Shown here: piece after piece, positions 48,393 to 55,491 of the stretch
How positions within the stretch are numbered: position 1 is the stretch's first letter
How the letters are laid out: each line of letters opens with the position of its first letter
Assembly: GCA_963817435.1 (NCBI GenBank)
Contig: CAWFNY010000001.1
Location: 1,860,001 to 1,924,000, forward strand
Reading direction: 5' to 3'
Source of the DNA: JADJOM01 sp963817435
Lineage (GTDB): Bacteria; Gemmatimonadota; Gemmatimonadetes; Gemmatimonadales; GWC2-71-9
Length of the DNA: 64,000 bases
Position numbers and translations under genes: made by a program
Notes under the pieces: generated by a model
Told to the model about the DNA's origin: nothing
Databases searched by the model: none
The model's input: only the letters and a program-made list of their open reading frames with translations

Positions 48393-48989
48393 ATGTCGAA
48401 ACAGTGGGTACTGGTCCTGGCGGTGCTGGCGGGACTCCTGATCGCCGGAACCGCGCTCGTCTTCTATGGCCCCGACGTGCAGCCAGTCGCCGTCGGCCAG
48501 AAGGCGCCGGACTACAAGGCCATGAACCTGCAGTCCGGGGACAGCATCGCGATTCGCAGTCACTACCGGGGACACGTGACGCTCGTGAACATCTGGGCGA
48601 CGTGGTGCGTGCCCTGTCGCGTGGAAATGCCCGCGATGCAGCAACTGTACGACTCGCTCTCCGGGCGTGGCTTCCGGATCGCCGCAGTCAGCATCGACCA
48701 GGAGGGCCCCGAAGTCGTCAGGCGGTTCGCGGGCGAACTGAAGCTGACGTTCGACATCCTCCAGGATCGCCGCGGCGACATCCAGCAGGCCTATCAGACC
48801 ACCGGCGTGCCGGAGAGCTTCCTGCTCGACAGCAGCGGCGTGATCATGAAGCGGGTGATCGGCGCCCACGACTGGGTCTCTGCCGCGGACCGCGCCCTCA
48901 TCCGGCGGCTGCTCGGCGATTCCGTGCCGGCGCCCTCCCCGTCGCAAGACCGAGCGCCGGCCGATTCGGTCCCGGCGCAGGGCCGATGA
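48393..48989 (+). CDS. TlpA/ResA-type thiol-disulfide oxidoreductase
   Basis: 198 residues: N-terminal membrane helix (WVLVLAVLAGLLIAGTALVFYG), then a thioredoxin domain with VTLVNIWATWCVPCRVEMPAMQQL (CxxC active site) and the cis-Pro loop TTGVPESFLLD. A Ser/Pro/Ala-rich C-terminal tail follows. Membrane-tethered, facing the periplasm; such proteins reduce cytochrome or other envelope cysteines. It overlaps tsaD by ATGA. Confidence 0.88.
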   Translation: MSKQWVLVLAVLAGLLIAGTALVFYGPDVQPVAVGQKAPDYKAMNLQSGDSIAIRSHYRGHVTLVNIWATWCVPCRVEMPAMQQLYDSLSGRGFRIAAVSIDQEGPEVVRRFAGELKLTFDILQDRRGDIQQAYQTTGVPESFLLDSSGVIMKRVIGAHDWVSAADRALIRRLLGDSVPAPSPSQDRAPADSVPAQGR

Positions 48990-50044
48990 TCCTCCTCGCG
49001 ATCGAGACCTCGTGTGATGAAACCTCGGCCGCAATTCTCCGGGTCGGGGACGGTCCGGCCTCGCTCGCGAGCCTGGTGATTCTCTCGCAGGACATTCACC
49101 GCATTTTCGGCGGGGTGGTACCGGAACTGGCCAGTCGCGCCCATCTCACCACCCTCGGCAGCGTGGTCGATCAGGCCCTCGCCGAGGCCGGCGTCACCCT
49201 GGAGCAGGTCGGGGCGATCGCGGTCACGGCGGGACCGGGCCTGGTCGGCGCCCTGCTCGTCGGCGTGATGTACGGCAAGGCGCTCGCGCGGCGGCTCGAC
49301 GTGCCGCTCCTCGGCGTACATCACCTCGAAGGCCATCTCTTCGCGGCCACGCTCGAGCACGCCGATCTCGAGCCGCCGTTTGTCGCCCTGCTGGTCAGCG
49401 GCGGGCACACCATGCTGCTCGACGTGGCTGCGTGGGGCCAGTATCGTCTGCTGGGGACGACGAGGGACGACGCCGCTGGAGAGGCCTTCGACAAGGTGGG
49501 CACGCTGCTCGGCCTTCCCTACCCCGGCGGCCCGGAAATCGAGCGACTTGCCGCGAAGGGTCACCCGGGCCGCTACAAGTTTCCCCGGCCGATGCTGAAC
49601 ACGCTCAACGAGGATGGCCCCGACCGCTTCAGCTTCTCGTTCTCCGGTCTCAAGACGGCGGTACTGCGCGCCGTGCAGTCGAGCGAGGATCTCGAGCGCG
49701 ACCGTGCCGACCTGGCGCGCGCCTTCCAGGACGCGGTCCTGACCGTGCTGGTGGAAAAGGCCTACGCCGCGATGAGCGACCTCGGCTATTCCACCCTCGT
49801 CATTGGCGGGGGCGTCGCCTGCAATCGCGCGCTGGCCGCCGCTGCCACCGCCCGGGTGGACAGCGGCGACCGAGTCATCGTTGCCTCCAACCGGCTCAAC
49901 ACCGACAATGCGGCGATGATCGGTGCCGCCGCGGCATTCCGGCTGGCTCGCGGCGAGCACAGCGGCGCCGACCTCGAGCCGCGCGCGGACCTCCCATTCC
50001 CCGGTCTCGATTCCACCTCCGCCCCTGCGGGAACCGCCCGATGA
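48986..50044 (+). CDS. tsaD: tRNA threonylcarbamoyladenosine synthase subunit TsaD
   Basis: 352 residues. ASKHA-fold protein: LAIETSCDETSAAIL at the N-terminus, VPELASRAHLTTL (metal His in the HxxxH region), VHHLEGHLFAA (second metal His pair), LLVSGGHTMLL, KTAVLRAVQ and VIGGGVACNRAL. It catalyses t6A37 formation with TsaB, TsaC and TsaE. Longer frames upstream are shadows of rpe and tlpA. It overlaps lgt by ATGA. Confidence 0.95.
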   Translation: MILLAIETSCDETSAAILRVGDGPASLASLVILSQDIHRIFGGVVPELASRAHLTTLGSVVDQALAEAGVTLEQVGAIAVTAGPGLVGALLVGVMYGKALARRLDVPLLGVHHLEGHLFAATLEHADLEPPFVALLVSGGHTMLLDVAAWGQYRLLGTTRDDAAGEAFDKVGTLLGLPYPGGPEIERLAAKGHPGRYKFPRPMLNTLNEDGPDRFSFSFSGLKTAVLRAVQSSEDLERDRADLARAFQDAVLTVLVEKAYAAMSDLGYSTLVIGGGVACNRALAAAATARVDSGDRVIVASNRLNTDNAAMIGAAAAFRLARGEHSGADLEPRADLPFPGLDSTSAPAGTAR

Positions 50045-50872
50045 ATATCTACCCACTGATTTTCAAGCTGGGTCCCCTCGAAATCACCGGCTACGGCATC
50101 ATGATGATGGTGGGCTTCCTGATGGGTGGCTGGCTGATCACCCTGGAGCTCCGTCGTCGAGGGCTCTACGAGGAGTACGCCGCCGACATCACGGTGGCCG
50201 CCGTTGTCGGAGGCATCGTGGGCGCCAAAGTCTGGTACTGGGTGCTCAACGGCGGGAGCCTGTTCTCGCGGGGCGGCCTGGTATGGTATGGCGGGTTCGT
50301 CGGCGGGTTCCTGGCCGTGATGCTGAATGGCTGGCGGCTGAAGGTTCCGATCCGCTGGACCTTCCATCTCTGTGCCCCGGCGCTGGCGGCGGCATATGCC
50401 CTCGGCCGAATCGGCTGCTTCATCGTCAACGACGACTACGGCCATCCGACCACCCTTCCGTGGGGCGTGAAATTCCCGCAGGGGCTGCCGCCCACAACTG
50501 CTCTGAACCTGCAGGAGCAGTTCGGCATCCGAATGGCGCCCGGCACGGACCCTGCCACAGTCCTTGCCGTGCACCCAACCCAGCTCTACGAAGCGACCCT
50601 CATGCTGATCGTCTTCGCGGTGCTGTGGCGGCTGAGACTGCGGGCCCGCCCGATCGGCTGGATCTTCGGGATCTACCTCATGTTCGCCGGGGTGGAACGC
50701 TTCCTCATGGAGATCGTAAGAGCCAAGGACGACAGGATTTTCGGGCCGCTCACGATCGCCCAGGCTGGCGAGCATCGTTCTGGTCATCGGCGGATACTTC
50801 CTGATGTCGATCCTCGCCAAGAGTGAGGATGTCGCCGCCGGCCCCTACCTGACGCGGACCGCTGGCGCCTAG
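50041..50872 (+). CDS. lgt: Prolipoprotein diacylglyceryl transferase Lgt (frameshift near 3' end)
   Basis: Multi-helix enzyme that transfers diacylglycerol to prelipoprotein Cys. Visible motifs are GYGIMMMVGFLMGGWL, the active-site WYGGFVGGFLAV, AYALGRIGCFIVNDDYG (the signature GRxGCFxxGDxxG region, here with an N) and VHPTQLYEATLML, ERFLMEIVRAKDDRIFGPLTIAQ. The frame then breaks. Removing one G at 50763-50764 continues as QLASIVLVIGGYFLMSILA, the expected last helix, and stops at 50872, giving 276 residues. Without the correction the frame ends at 50826 with a hydrophilic tail, which is unlikely. Probably an assembly indel. Confidence 0.87.
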
Positions 50873-50900
50873 TACGGTCATTTTTTCCTATCGGAATTTT

Positions 50901-50935
50901 ATGCCGGAACATTTTTCCTGTTCCGGCATTTTTTT
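50901..50935 (+). terminator. Strong rho-independent terminator of the lgt operon
   Basis: ATGCCGGAACA (50901-50911) pairs perfectly with TGTTCCGGCAT (50919-50929) across a 7-nt loop, followed by six T (50930-50935). It lies 28 nt after the lgt stop and should end transcription from the long upstream operon. Confidence 0.9.
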
Positions 50936-51057
50936 CCGGCCATCAATATTGCCTGCTCGAATCAAGTCATTCCATAACAAGGACTTGGCGCTTGTGTGAT
51001 GGATGGCACATCACCTGCTATTTGAAGTGGCCAAGCGCCGTCCGGCGCAGCAGAAAA

Positions 51058-51128
51058 GTGACAGGCCGAAGAAGAGTGGGGCGGACATCTCCGTTCGTTC
51101 CCGAAAAACTCAGGGGGCGGCCTGTCAC
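51058..51128 (+). repeat. Tandem RNA unit A
   Basis: P1 is an 11-bp stem, 51058-51068 with 51118-51128 (GTGACAGGCCG / CGGCCTGTCAC). The internal loop is AAGAA/AGGGGG. P2 is GAGT (51074-51077) with ACTC (51108-51111). P3 is 9 bp, 51078-51086 with 51093-51101, including three G.T/U pairs, capped by ATCTCC. Relative to unit B, three P1 pairs are changed on both sides. Confidence 0.75.
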
Positions 51129-51170
51129 CTCTCATTCGCACCAGGCAGCGATGGTCGGTACCCGGAAAGC

Positions 51171-51242
51171 GTGGTAAGCCGAAGAAGAGTGGAGCGAACA
51201 TGCGGTTCGTCTCCGTCCACAACTCAGGGGGCGGCTTACCAC
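51171..51242 (+). repeat. Tandem RNA unit B
   Basis: Same plan as unit A, 113 nt downstream. P1 is 51171-51181 with 51232-51242 (GTGGTAAGCCG / CGGCTTACCAC); P2 GAGT/ACTC at 51187-51190 and 51222-51225; P3 51191-51199 with 51205-51214 and one bulged T at 51210. The internal-loop sequences AAGAA and AGGGGG are identical to unit A. All G.U pairs of unit A P3 are Watson-Crick here. Confidence 0.75.
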
Positions 51243-51250
51243 CCCACCAC

Positions 51251-51282
51251 GACGAAGGCCTGCCGATCGGCAGGCCTTCGTC
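51251..51282. terminator. Perfect 32-nt palindrome, candidate bidirectional terminator
   Basis: GACGAAGGCCTGCCGA is followed by its exact reverse complement, with no spacer. It lies 8 nt after unit B and 24 nt beyond the FTR1 gene stop on the minus strand. The plus side is followed by ATTTGC, a weak T-rich end; the minus side is not T-rich. It probably ends the RNA on the plus strand and may also stop transcripts from the FTR1 gene. Confidence 0.6.
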
Positions 51283-51305
51283 ATTTGCAGCGGTCCACCG
51301 GAGGC

Positions 51306-53450
51306 CTAGCGCTGTCGCGTCGCGGACCTCTGCAGCATCCCTTTGAGCCGCTCCACCTCGGCCCGGAGCGCCGCGAGATCGGCGTCCATCCGATCCAGGG
51401 ACCGGATCATGTCGTTCTCCAACCGCAGCGGCCGCTCGACCGGAACCGAGGGGAGGCCGGCGGCCGGAGCATCCGTCGCCGGGTCCGCAACCGGTTCCGG
51501 GACGAGCACGTTCGTCACGGCCAGGCGGCGAGGCTCGATGATGAAGGTCCAGGCAAGCCCAGCCAGGAAGAGCAGCAGGAGCACACTCTGCAGGGCGAGG
51601 GATTCGACCGTCGGGTAGATCCCAAGCGCGGGGATCCTCGGCGCCCAGGGCAGCACCGTGGTGCTGATCAGCCCACCTTCCTGCAATTCGGCGATCCCCT
51701 TTCCCGCGAAGCCGAACGCCATGTAATAGAGGAAAGCGCTGGTGAATCCGAAGAACGGCTTCAGCGGGATCTTCACACCCCAGCGGTTGATGGCATAGTA
51801 CACCATCGTCAGCGCGATGCCCCCGACCAGCATGCCGAGCAGCACGGGCAGTACAGACCCCGTCCCCGCCAGGAAGAGCGCCTTGTAGAACAGCACGGTC
51901 TCGAAGCCCTCGCGGTAGACGGCGAGGAACGCCACCGAGGCGAGCGCCAGCGCCGACCCGCTCGAGACGGCATCCTGCACGCGTCCCTTCACGAACCGGT
52001 TCCACTTCGCCACTTCCATCTTCGACAGGAGCCAGTAGCTCACGTAGAAGAGCATGGCGGTGGCCACCAGCATCACCCCGCCCTCCAGCGCCTCCTGGCT
52101 GGTCCGGCTCACCTGGAAGATGGTTTCGAGGAGAAGGGCGGTCAGCAGACTCGCGCCGACGGCGGCCCCGACACCGATGTGAATATCGCGCCGCCGGTGG
52201 CCCGCCCCGGTTTTCAGCAGGAACGCCATCAGCGCACCGACCACCAGAATCGCCTCGAGTCCCTCGCGCAGGAGGAGCACGAACGACTGGAAGAAGAGAT
52301 TCAGCGGCGACAGCTGGTCCCCGATGGTGCGCTCGGCGTTCTCCAGATCGCCAAGGAGTCGGACATGAATGTCGCGCATTTCCGCCGCGGTGGCCCCGCC
52401 GGCCGCACGAGTTCGAAGCGCGGCGAAGCCGGCTTCGAGCGCATCAGCCAGGCCGGGGTTCTTGGCGCGCACCCCGCGCTCGACCTTTTCGAAGGTCATG
52501 TAGGCATCGAAGGCCGTTGCGCTCGCGCGCTCCCCCTGGCTGGCAGCGGCCTGCTGGAGCGCGCTGTCGAGCTGACTTCGCACCGCGTTGAAGACGAGCA
52601 CCGCGTCGTCGGGTCTGGTCTCCGAAGTCCCGTAGGTGCGCACTGCGGCGATGCGGGCACGGACTTCGGGCGACTCGGCATCCTGGCCCGGGGCCACAAC
52701 CGCCGTGAGATCCTGGTCGGTCATCCGGGCGGTGGCGGCAAACTCGCGGAGCGCCGCCGGCACTTCGCCGCGAGGGGCCGGCAGCCGGAGCAGCGTTGCA
52801 TATACCGCCGCGGCCCACCGGTCGTCGGCACTGAGGCGACCCTCGTAGGCGGGCATCGCGGTGCCGGCGACGCCGATGGTCGTGCGCCGGAAATAATCGA
52901 GCGGCGAGACGGCGGTGAGCTTTCGGAAGTCGGTAAGATCGGCGGGTGGAGGCGTGAGCGCAGCGCCGGCGACTCCATCACCCCGACCCGCCGGGCCGTG
53001 ACAGCTGGCGCATTGGGTCTGGTAGACCTCGGCACCACGCGCCAGCAGCGGCTGCCGAGCGGGGATCTCGTCGAGCGTCACTCCGAGCCGGGTGGCCAGT
53101 GCCTCGGCGAGGAGCCGGGAGCGCAACGCCAGGGAATCGGCCGGCGCGGCGCGGGATACCAGCGACAGCATCGAATCCAACTCGGCCACGGCAAGCTTCG
53201 CGGCGTCGGCCGGGAGCAGCCCCGCGGTCCGGCGGGCCTCACCAAGGAAGAGCTTCGCCTCGTCCACCTCGGCCGGCGCCACGACCTTCCCGGCACGCAC
53301 ACCGATGCCGTACTCCTGCGCCGCGAGCGCGGTCGTCGCGGCGATGCGGCGCACAGCGGGAGCCTGATCTCCCTGAGGAGGAGCCGGGGCTGGGTTCACC
53401 CCGAGCAATCCCGCGAGGAGTGGTGCCGCAACAATGAGAAACATTCTCAT
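51306..53450 (-). CDS. FTR1-family iron permease fused to an N-terminal cytochrome c domain
   Basis: 714 residues. Signal peptide (1-20), a helical periplasmic region, a cytochrome c domain with CASCH at 147-151 and a downstream MPAY Met ligand, another helical segment, then a seven-helix FTR1/EfeU permease (about 385-645) with both iron-site motifs REGLE (395-399) and REGFE (513-517). The C-terminus ends in a coiled-coil (LENDMIRSLDRMDADLAALRAEVERLKG). It probably oxidises or accepts Fe(II) via the heme domain and imports iron. The ATG at 53450 has a TAAGAT box only 3 nt upstream; the ATG at 53444 would fit that box better. The 3' end faces the structured RNA. Confidence 0.85.
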   Translation of the reverse strand: MRMFLIVAAPLLAGLLGVNPAPAPPQGDQAPAVRRIAATTALAAQEYGIGVRAGKVVAPAEVDEAKLFLGEARRTAGLLPADAAKLAVAELDSMLSLVSRAAPADSLALRSRLLAEALATRLGVTLDEIPARQPLLARGAEVYQTQCASCHGPAGRGDGVAGAALTPPPADLTDFRKLTAVSPLDYFRRTTIGVAGTAMPAYEGRLSADDRWAAAVYATLLRLPAPRGEVPAALREFAATARMTDQDLTAVVAPGQDAESPEVRARIAAVRTYGTSETRPDDAVLVFNAVRSQLDSALQQAAASQGERASATAFDAYMTFEKVERGVRAKNPGLADALEAGFAALRTRAAGGATAAEMRDIHVRLLGDLENAERTIGDQLSPLNLFFQSFVLLLREGLEAILVVGALMAFLLKTGAGHRRRDIHIGVGAAVGASLLTALLLETIFQVSRTSQEALEGGVMLVATAMLFYVSYWLLSKMEVAKWNRFVKGRVQDAVSSGSALALASVAFLAVYREGFETVLFYKALFLAGTGSVLPVLLGMLVGGIALTMVYYAINRWGVKIPLKPFFGFTSAFLYYMAFGFAGKGIAELQEGGLISTTVLPWAPRIPALGIYPTVESLALQSVLLLLFLAGLAWTFIIEPRRLAVTNVLVPEPVADPATDAPAAGLPSVPVERPLRLENDMIRSLDRMDADLAALRAEVERLKGMLQRSATRQR

Positions 53451-53453
53451 CCG

Positions 53454-53459
53454 ATCTTA
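53454..53459 (-). promoter_or_regulatory. Putative -10 box (TAAGAT) of the FTR1 gene
   Basis: TAAGAT on the minus strand is 3 nt before ATG 53450 and 9 nt before ATG 53444. If it is the -10 box, translation probably starts at 53444. Confidence 0.35.
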
Positions 53460-53536
53460 GTTGGCAGCAGCTAAACTATGGTGCGAGCATCGGAATTGGA
53501 AGTAGCGCCTTCAATTCGGGGATCCTGCCCGGCTGC

Positions 53537-53542
53537 TAGTAT
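53537..53542 (+). promoter_or_regulatory. Putative -10 box (TAGTAT) of aldehyde dehydrogenase gene
   Basis: TAGTAT lies 7 nt before ATG 53550 with no Shine-Dalgarno, and supports 53550 over the longer in-frame start at 53478. Confidence 0.5.
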
Positions 53543-53549
53543 TCCCGGC

Positions 53550-55100
53550 ATGGCTACGATTCCTGCGATTGATCCGGCGACCGGCATCATCTTCGCCGAG
53601 ACCCCTGTGACGCCGGCGGAAGGGGTGAGGGCCGCGGTGCAGAGTGCCCGGGCCGCCCAGGCGGGGTGGGCGGCTCAGCCGCTGGGGCACCGGAGGGCGA
53701 TCATTTCCCGGTTCCAGCGCCTGCTCTACCAGCGTCGGCAAGAGGTCGCTGAGCTGATCACCCGTGAGAATGGAAAGCCGCTTGGGGAAGCGCTCCTCTC
53801 CGACGTCGCGGTCACCCTCGACCTCGCCCGGTACTACCTCGATCAGGCGGAGACGATCCTGCGTCCCCGGCGCATTCCCCACGGCAATATCGCGTTCCTG
53901 GGCAAGCGGGGCCGGCTCTACTGGGAACCGCTGGGTGTGATCGCCATCATCTCGCCGTGGAACTACCCGCTGCTGCTGCCGTTCGGCGAACTCATCCCCG
54001 CGCTGCTCTCCGGGAATGCCGTCATCCTCAAGCCGAGCGAGTTCACCACGAGGACCGCAGCACTCGGCGTCGCCCTGCTGCACGAGGCCGGGGTGCCGCC
54101 CGCAATCTGCCATCTGGTGCCGGGTGCGGGTGACGTCGGCGCGGCGCTGATCGCGGCGGCGCCTGACAAGATCTTCTTCACCGGCAGCGCGCGCACCGGG
54201 CGCAAGGTCGCGGTCGCGGCCGCCGAACGCTTCATTCCCGTCAGCCTCGAGCTTGGCGGCAGTGACGCCTGCATCGTGCTGGCGGATGCCGACCTGGACC
54301 GCGCGGCAAGCGGCTCCCTCTGGGCACGCTTCACCAACGGCGGCCAGACCTGCGTGGCCGCGAAGCGGATCATCGTCGAGCATTCCATCTACGACCGGTT
54401 CGTGGCCACGCTGGTGCAGAAGGTGGGCCTGCTCGAGCTCGGCGCCGGTGCGCGGCCCGGGGTGGACATGGGCCCGATGATCCGCGAAACCCAGCTCGCC
54501 GAACTGGAGCGGCAACTGGCATCCGCCACCGCGGCGGGCGCCACAATCCGGATCGGCGGGCGGCGTCGCCCCGACCTCGGCCCCACCTTCTTCGAGCCAA
54601 CGGTCGTCACCGATCTTCCGCTCGACTCTCCCCTCTGGCGTGAGGAGGTGTTCGGTCCGGTGATGCCCGTCGTGCCGGCGCGCGACGCCGAGGATGCGCT
54701 GCGGATCGCGAACGATTCGGCCTATGGACTCTCCGGCAGCATCTGGACCGGGGACCGCGCGCGCGGCCTCGAGCTGGCGAGACGGGTCGCGGCGGGCGCG
54801 GTCCTGGTCAACGACGCGACCTGCCATGTGGGAATCGCGGAGGTCCCGCATGGCGGGGAGAAGGAATCGGGACTGGGACGGACGCACGGAGAGATCGGTC
54901 TGCTGGAGACCTGCCGGCCGCGCTACGTGGGGAGCGACATGCTGGACTGGATCCGGAAGCCGTGGTGGTTCGGCTACCATGAGGCGAGCTACGCCAACCG
55001 GGACGCCTTTCTCCGATTCGCCTTCGCGCCCTCGATCCTGGAGCGACTCCGGGCCGCACCGCAGGCGCTGCGGATGCTCTTCAACCGGCGCGAGGTGTAG
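53550..55100 (+). CDS. NAD(P)-dependent aldehyde dehydrogenase
   Basis: About 516 residues of the ALDH superfamily: LGVIAIISPWNYPLLLPFGELIPALLSGNAVILKPSE (cofactor loop and catalytic Asn), KIFFTGSARTGRKV, VSLELGGSDACIVLADADLD (catalytic Glu), NGGQTCVAAKRI (catalytic Cys), and EEVFGPVMPVVPARDAEDAL. A C-terminal hydrophobic/amphipathic extension (LDWIRKPWWFGYHEASY...LERLRAAPQALRMLFNRRE) is typical of the class 3/fatty-aldehyde or coniferyl type, suggesting membrane association. The substrate is unknown. Its last 20 nt overlap acpS on the other strand. Confidence 0.9.
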   Translation: MATIPAIDPATGIIFAETPVTPAEGVRAAVQSARAAQAGWAAQPLGHRRAIISRFQRLLYQRRQEVAELITRENGKPLGEALLSDVAVTLDLARYYLDQAETILRPRRIPHGNIAFLGKRGRLYWEPLGVIAIISPWNYPLLLPFGELIPALLSGNAVILKPSEFTTRTAALGVALLHEAGVPPAICHLVPGAGDVGAALIAAAPDKIFFTGSARTGRKVAVAAAERFIPVSLELGGSDACIVLADADLDRAASGSLWARFTNGGQTCVAAKRIIVEHSIYDRFVATLVQKVGLLELGAGARPGVDMGPMIRETQLAELERQLASATAAGATIRIGGRRRPDLGPTFFEPTVVTDLPLDSPLWREEVFGPVMPVVPARDAEDALRIANDSAYGLSGSIWTGDRARGLELARRVAAGAVLVNDATCHVGIAEVPHGGEKESGLGRTHGEIGLLETCRPRYVGSDMLDWIRKPWWFGYHEASYANRDAFLRFAFAPSILERLRAAPQALRMLFNRREV

Positions 55101-55491
55101 CCGGCACACCGCGCACCAGGATCGCCACCGCACCCGCGGTGGCGTCGGAGTGGGACAGGGACAGCTCGATGTGCAGCGGGCCATGCCGCGCCATCAGTTC
55201 CCGGGCGAGGCCGGACAGCGTGAGAAAGGGGCGGCCTTGGGTCTCCCGCTCGACTTCGAGGTGGTGCCAGCTCACCGCGCGCGCGCCGGGCAGTATCTGC
55301 AGTGCCTTGTACGCCGCCTCCTTGGCGGCGATGCGCGCGGCGATGTGCATGGCGGGCCGGTGCCGTCCCTCGACGTACCCCCGTTCCCCGGCCGTGAGGA
55401 ACCTCGCCAGTACGCGATCGCCGTGACGCTGCATCATCCGCTCGACCCGGGCGATGTCCACGAGATCGATGCCGACGCCGATCAGTTCCAT
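55081..55491 (-). CDS. acpS: Holo-[acyl-carrier-protein] synthase
   Basis: 136 residues. MELIGVGIDLVDIARVERMMQ contains the Mg-binding Asp; AARIAAKEAAYKAL contains the Glu/Lys of the active site; GRPFLTLSG and HIELSLSHSDATAGAVAIL complete the fold. It transfers 4'-phosphopantetheine to ACP. The start at 55491 is decided by the conserved MELIGVGID N-terminus; it overlaps the membrane-protein gene by 10 nt. Convergent overlap with the aldehyde dehydrogenase gene. Confidence 0.94.
   Translation of the reverse strand: MELIGVGIDLVDIARVERMMQRHGDRVLARFLTAGERGYVEGRHRPAMHIAARIAAKEAAYKALQILPGARAVSWHHLEVERETQGRPFLTLSGLARELMARHGPLHIELSLSHSDATAGAVAILVRGVPATPRAG

Larger units (their letters stand above)
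50936..51305 (+). ncRNA. Candidate orphan structured RNA with two tandem related domains
   Basis: No protein gene is evident in this interval. On the plus strand it forms: (i) a basal hairpin 50981-51043 (GGAC-TT-GGCGCTTG with CAAGCGCC-GTCC, and an inner GTGATG/CATCAC arm); (ii) unit A 51058-51128; (iii) unit B 51171-51242; (iv) a perfect palindrome 51251-51282. Units A and B share core sequence GCCGAAGAAGAGTGG and ACTCAGGGGGCGGC. They have an identical three-helix plan with compensatory changes. P3 of unit A needs three G.U pairs that exist only on the plus strand, so plus is the likely sense. The RNA lies between convergent lgt and FTR1-type genes, so it is not an mRNA leader. A weak promoter may lie in 50950-50980. 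I do not recognise the family. Confidence 0.6.

Noticed and set aside
47813..48985. Upstream extension of the TsaD frame
   Set aside because: It is a shadow of rpe and the TlpA-type gene; the ATGA overlap and LAIETSCDETS N-terminus fix the start at 48986.
51058..51242. CRISPR array or integron attC site
   Set aside because: Only two units 113 nt apart with diverged stems and no spacer pattern; no Cas or integrase gene; no attC core triplets.
51058..51242. Tandem glycine riboswitch or other known riboswitch
   Set aside because: Some resemblance (tandem units, CTCAGG), but the conserved glycine-aptamer sequences are missing and there is no downstream gene in the right orientation. A covariance scan would settle it.
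50962..52005. Minus-strand open frame reading from the RNA region into the FTR1 gene in another frame
   Set aside because: Its C-terminal part is translated repeat sequence; the FTR1 gene in the correct frame explains the rest.
51003..53474. Long plus-strand open frame covering the structured RNA and the antisense of the FTR1 gene
   Set aside because: The composition is typical of GC-driven shadows, and the part over the tandem units translates the repeat itself without any known motif. The stem covariation follows base pairing, not codons.
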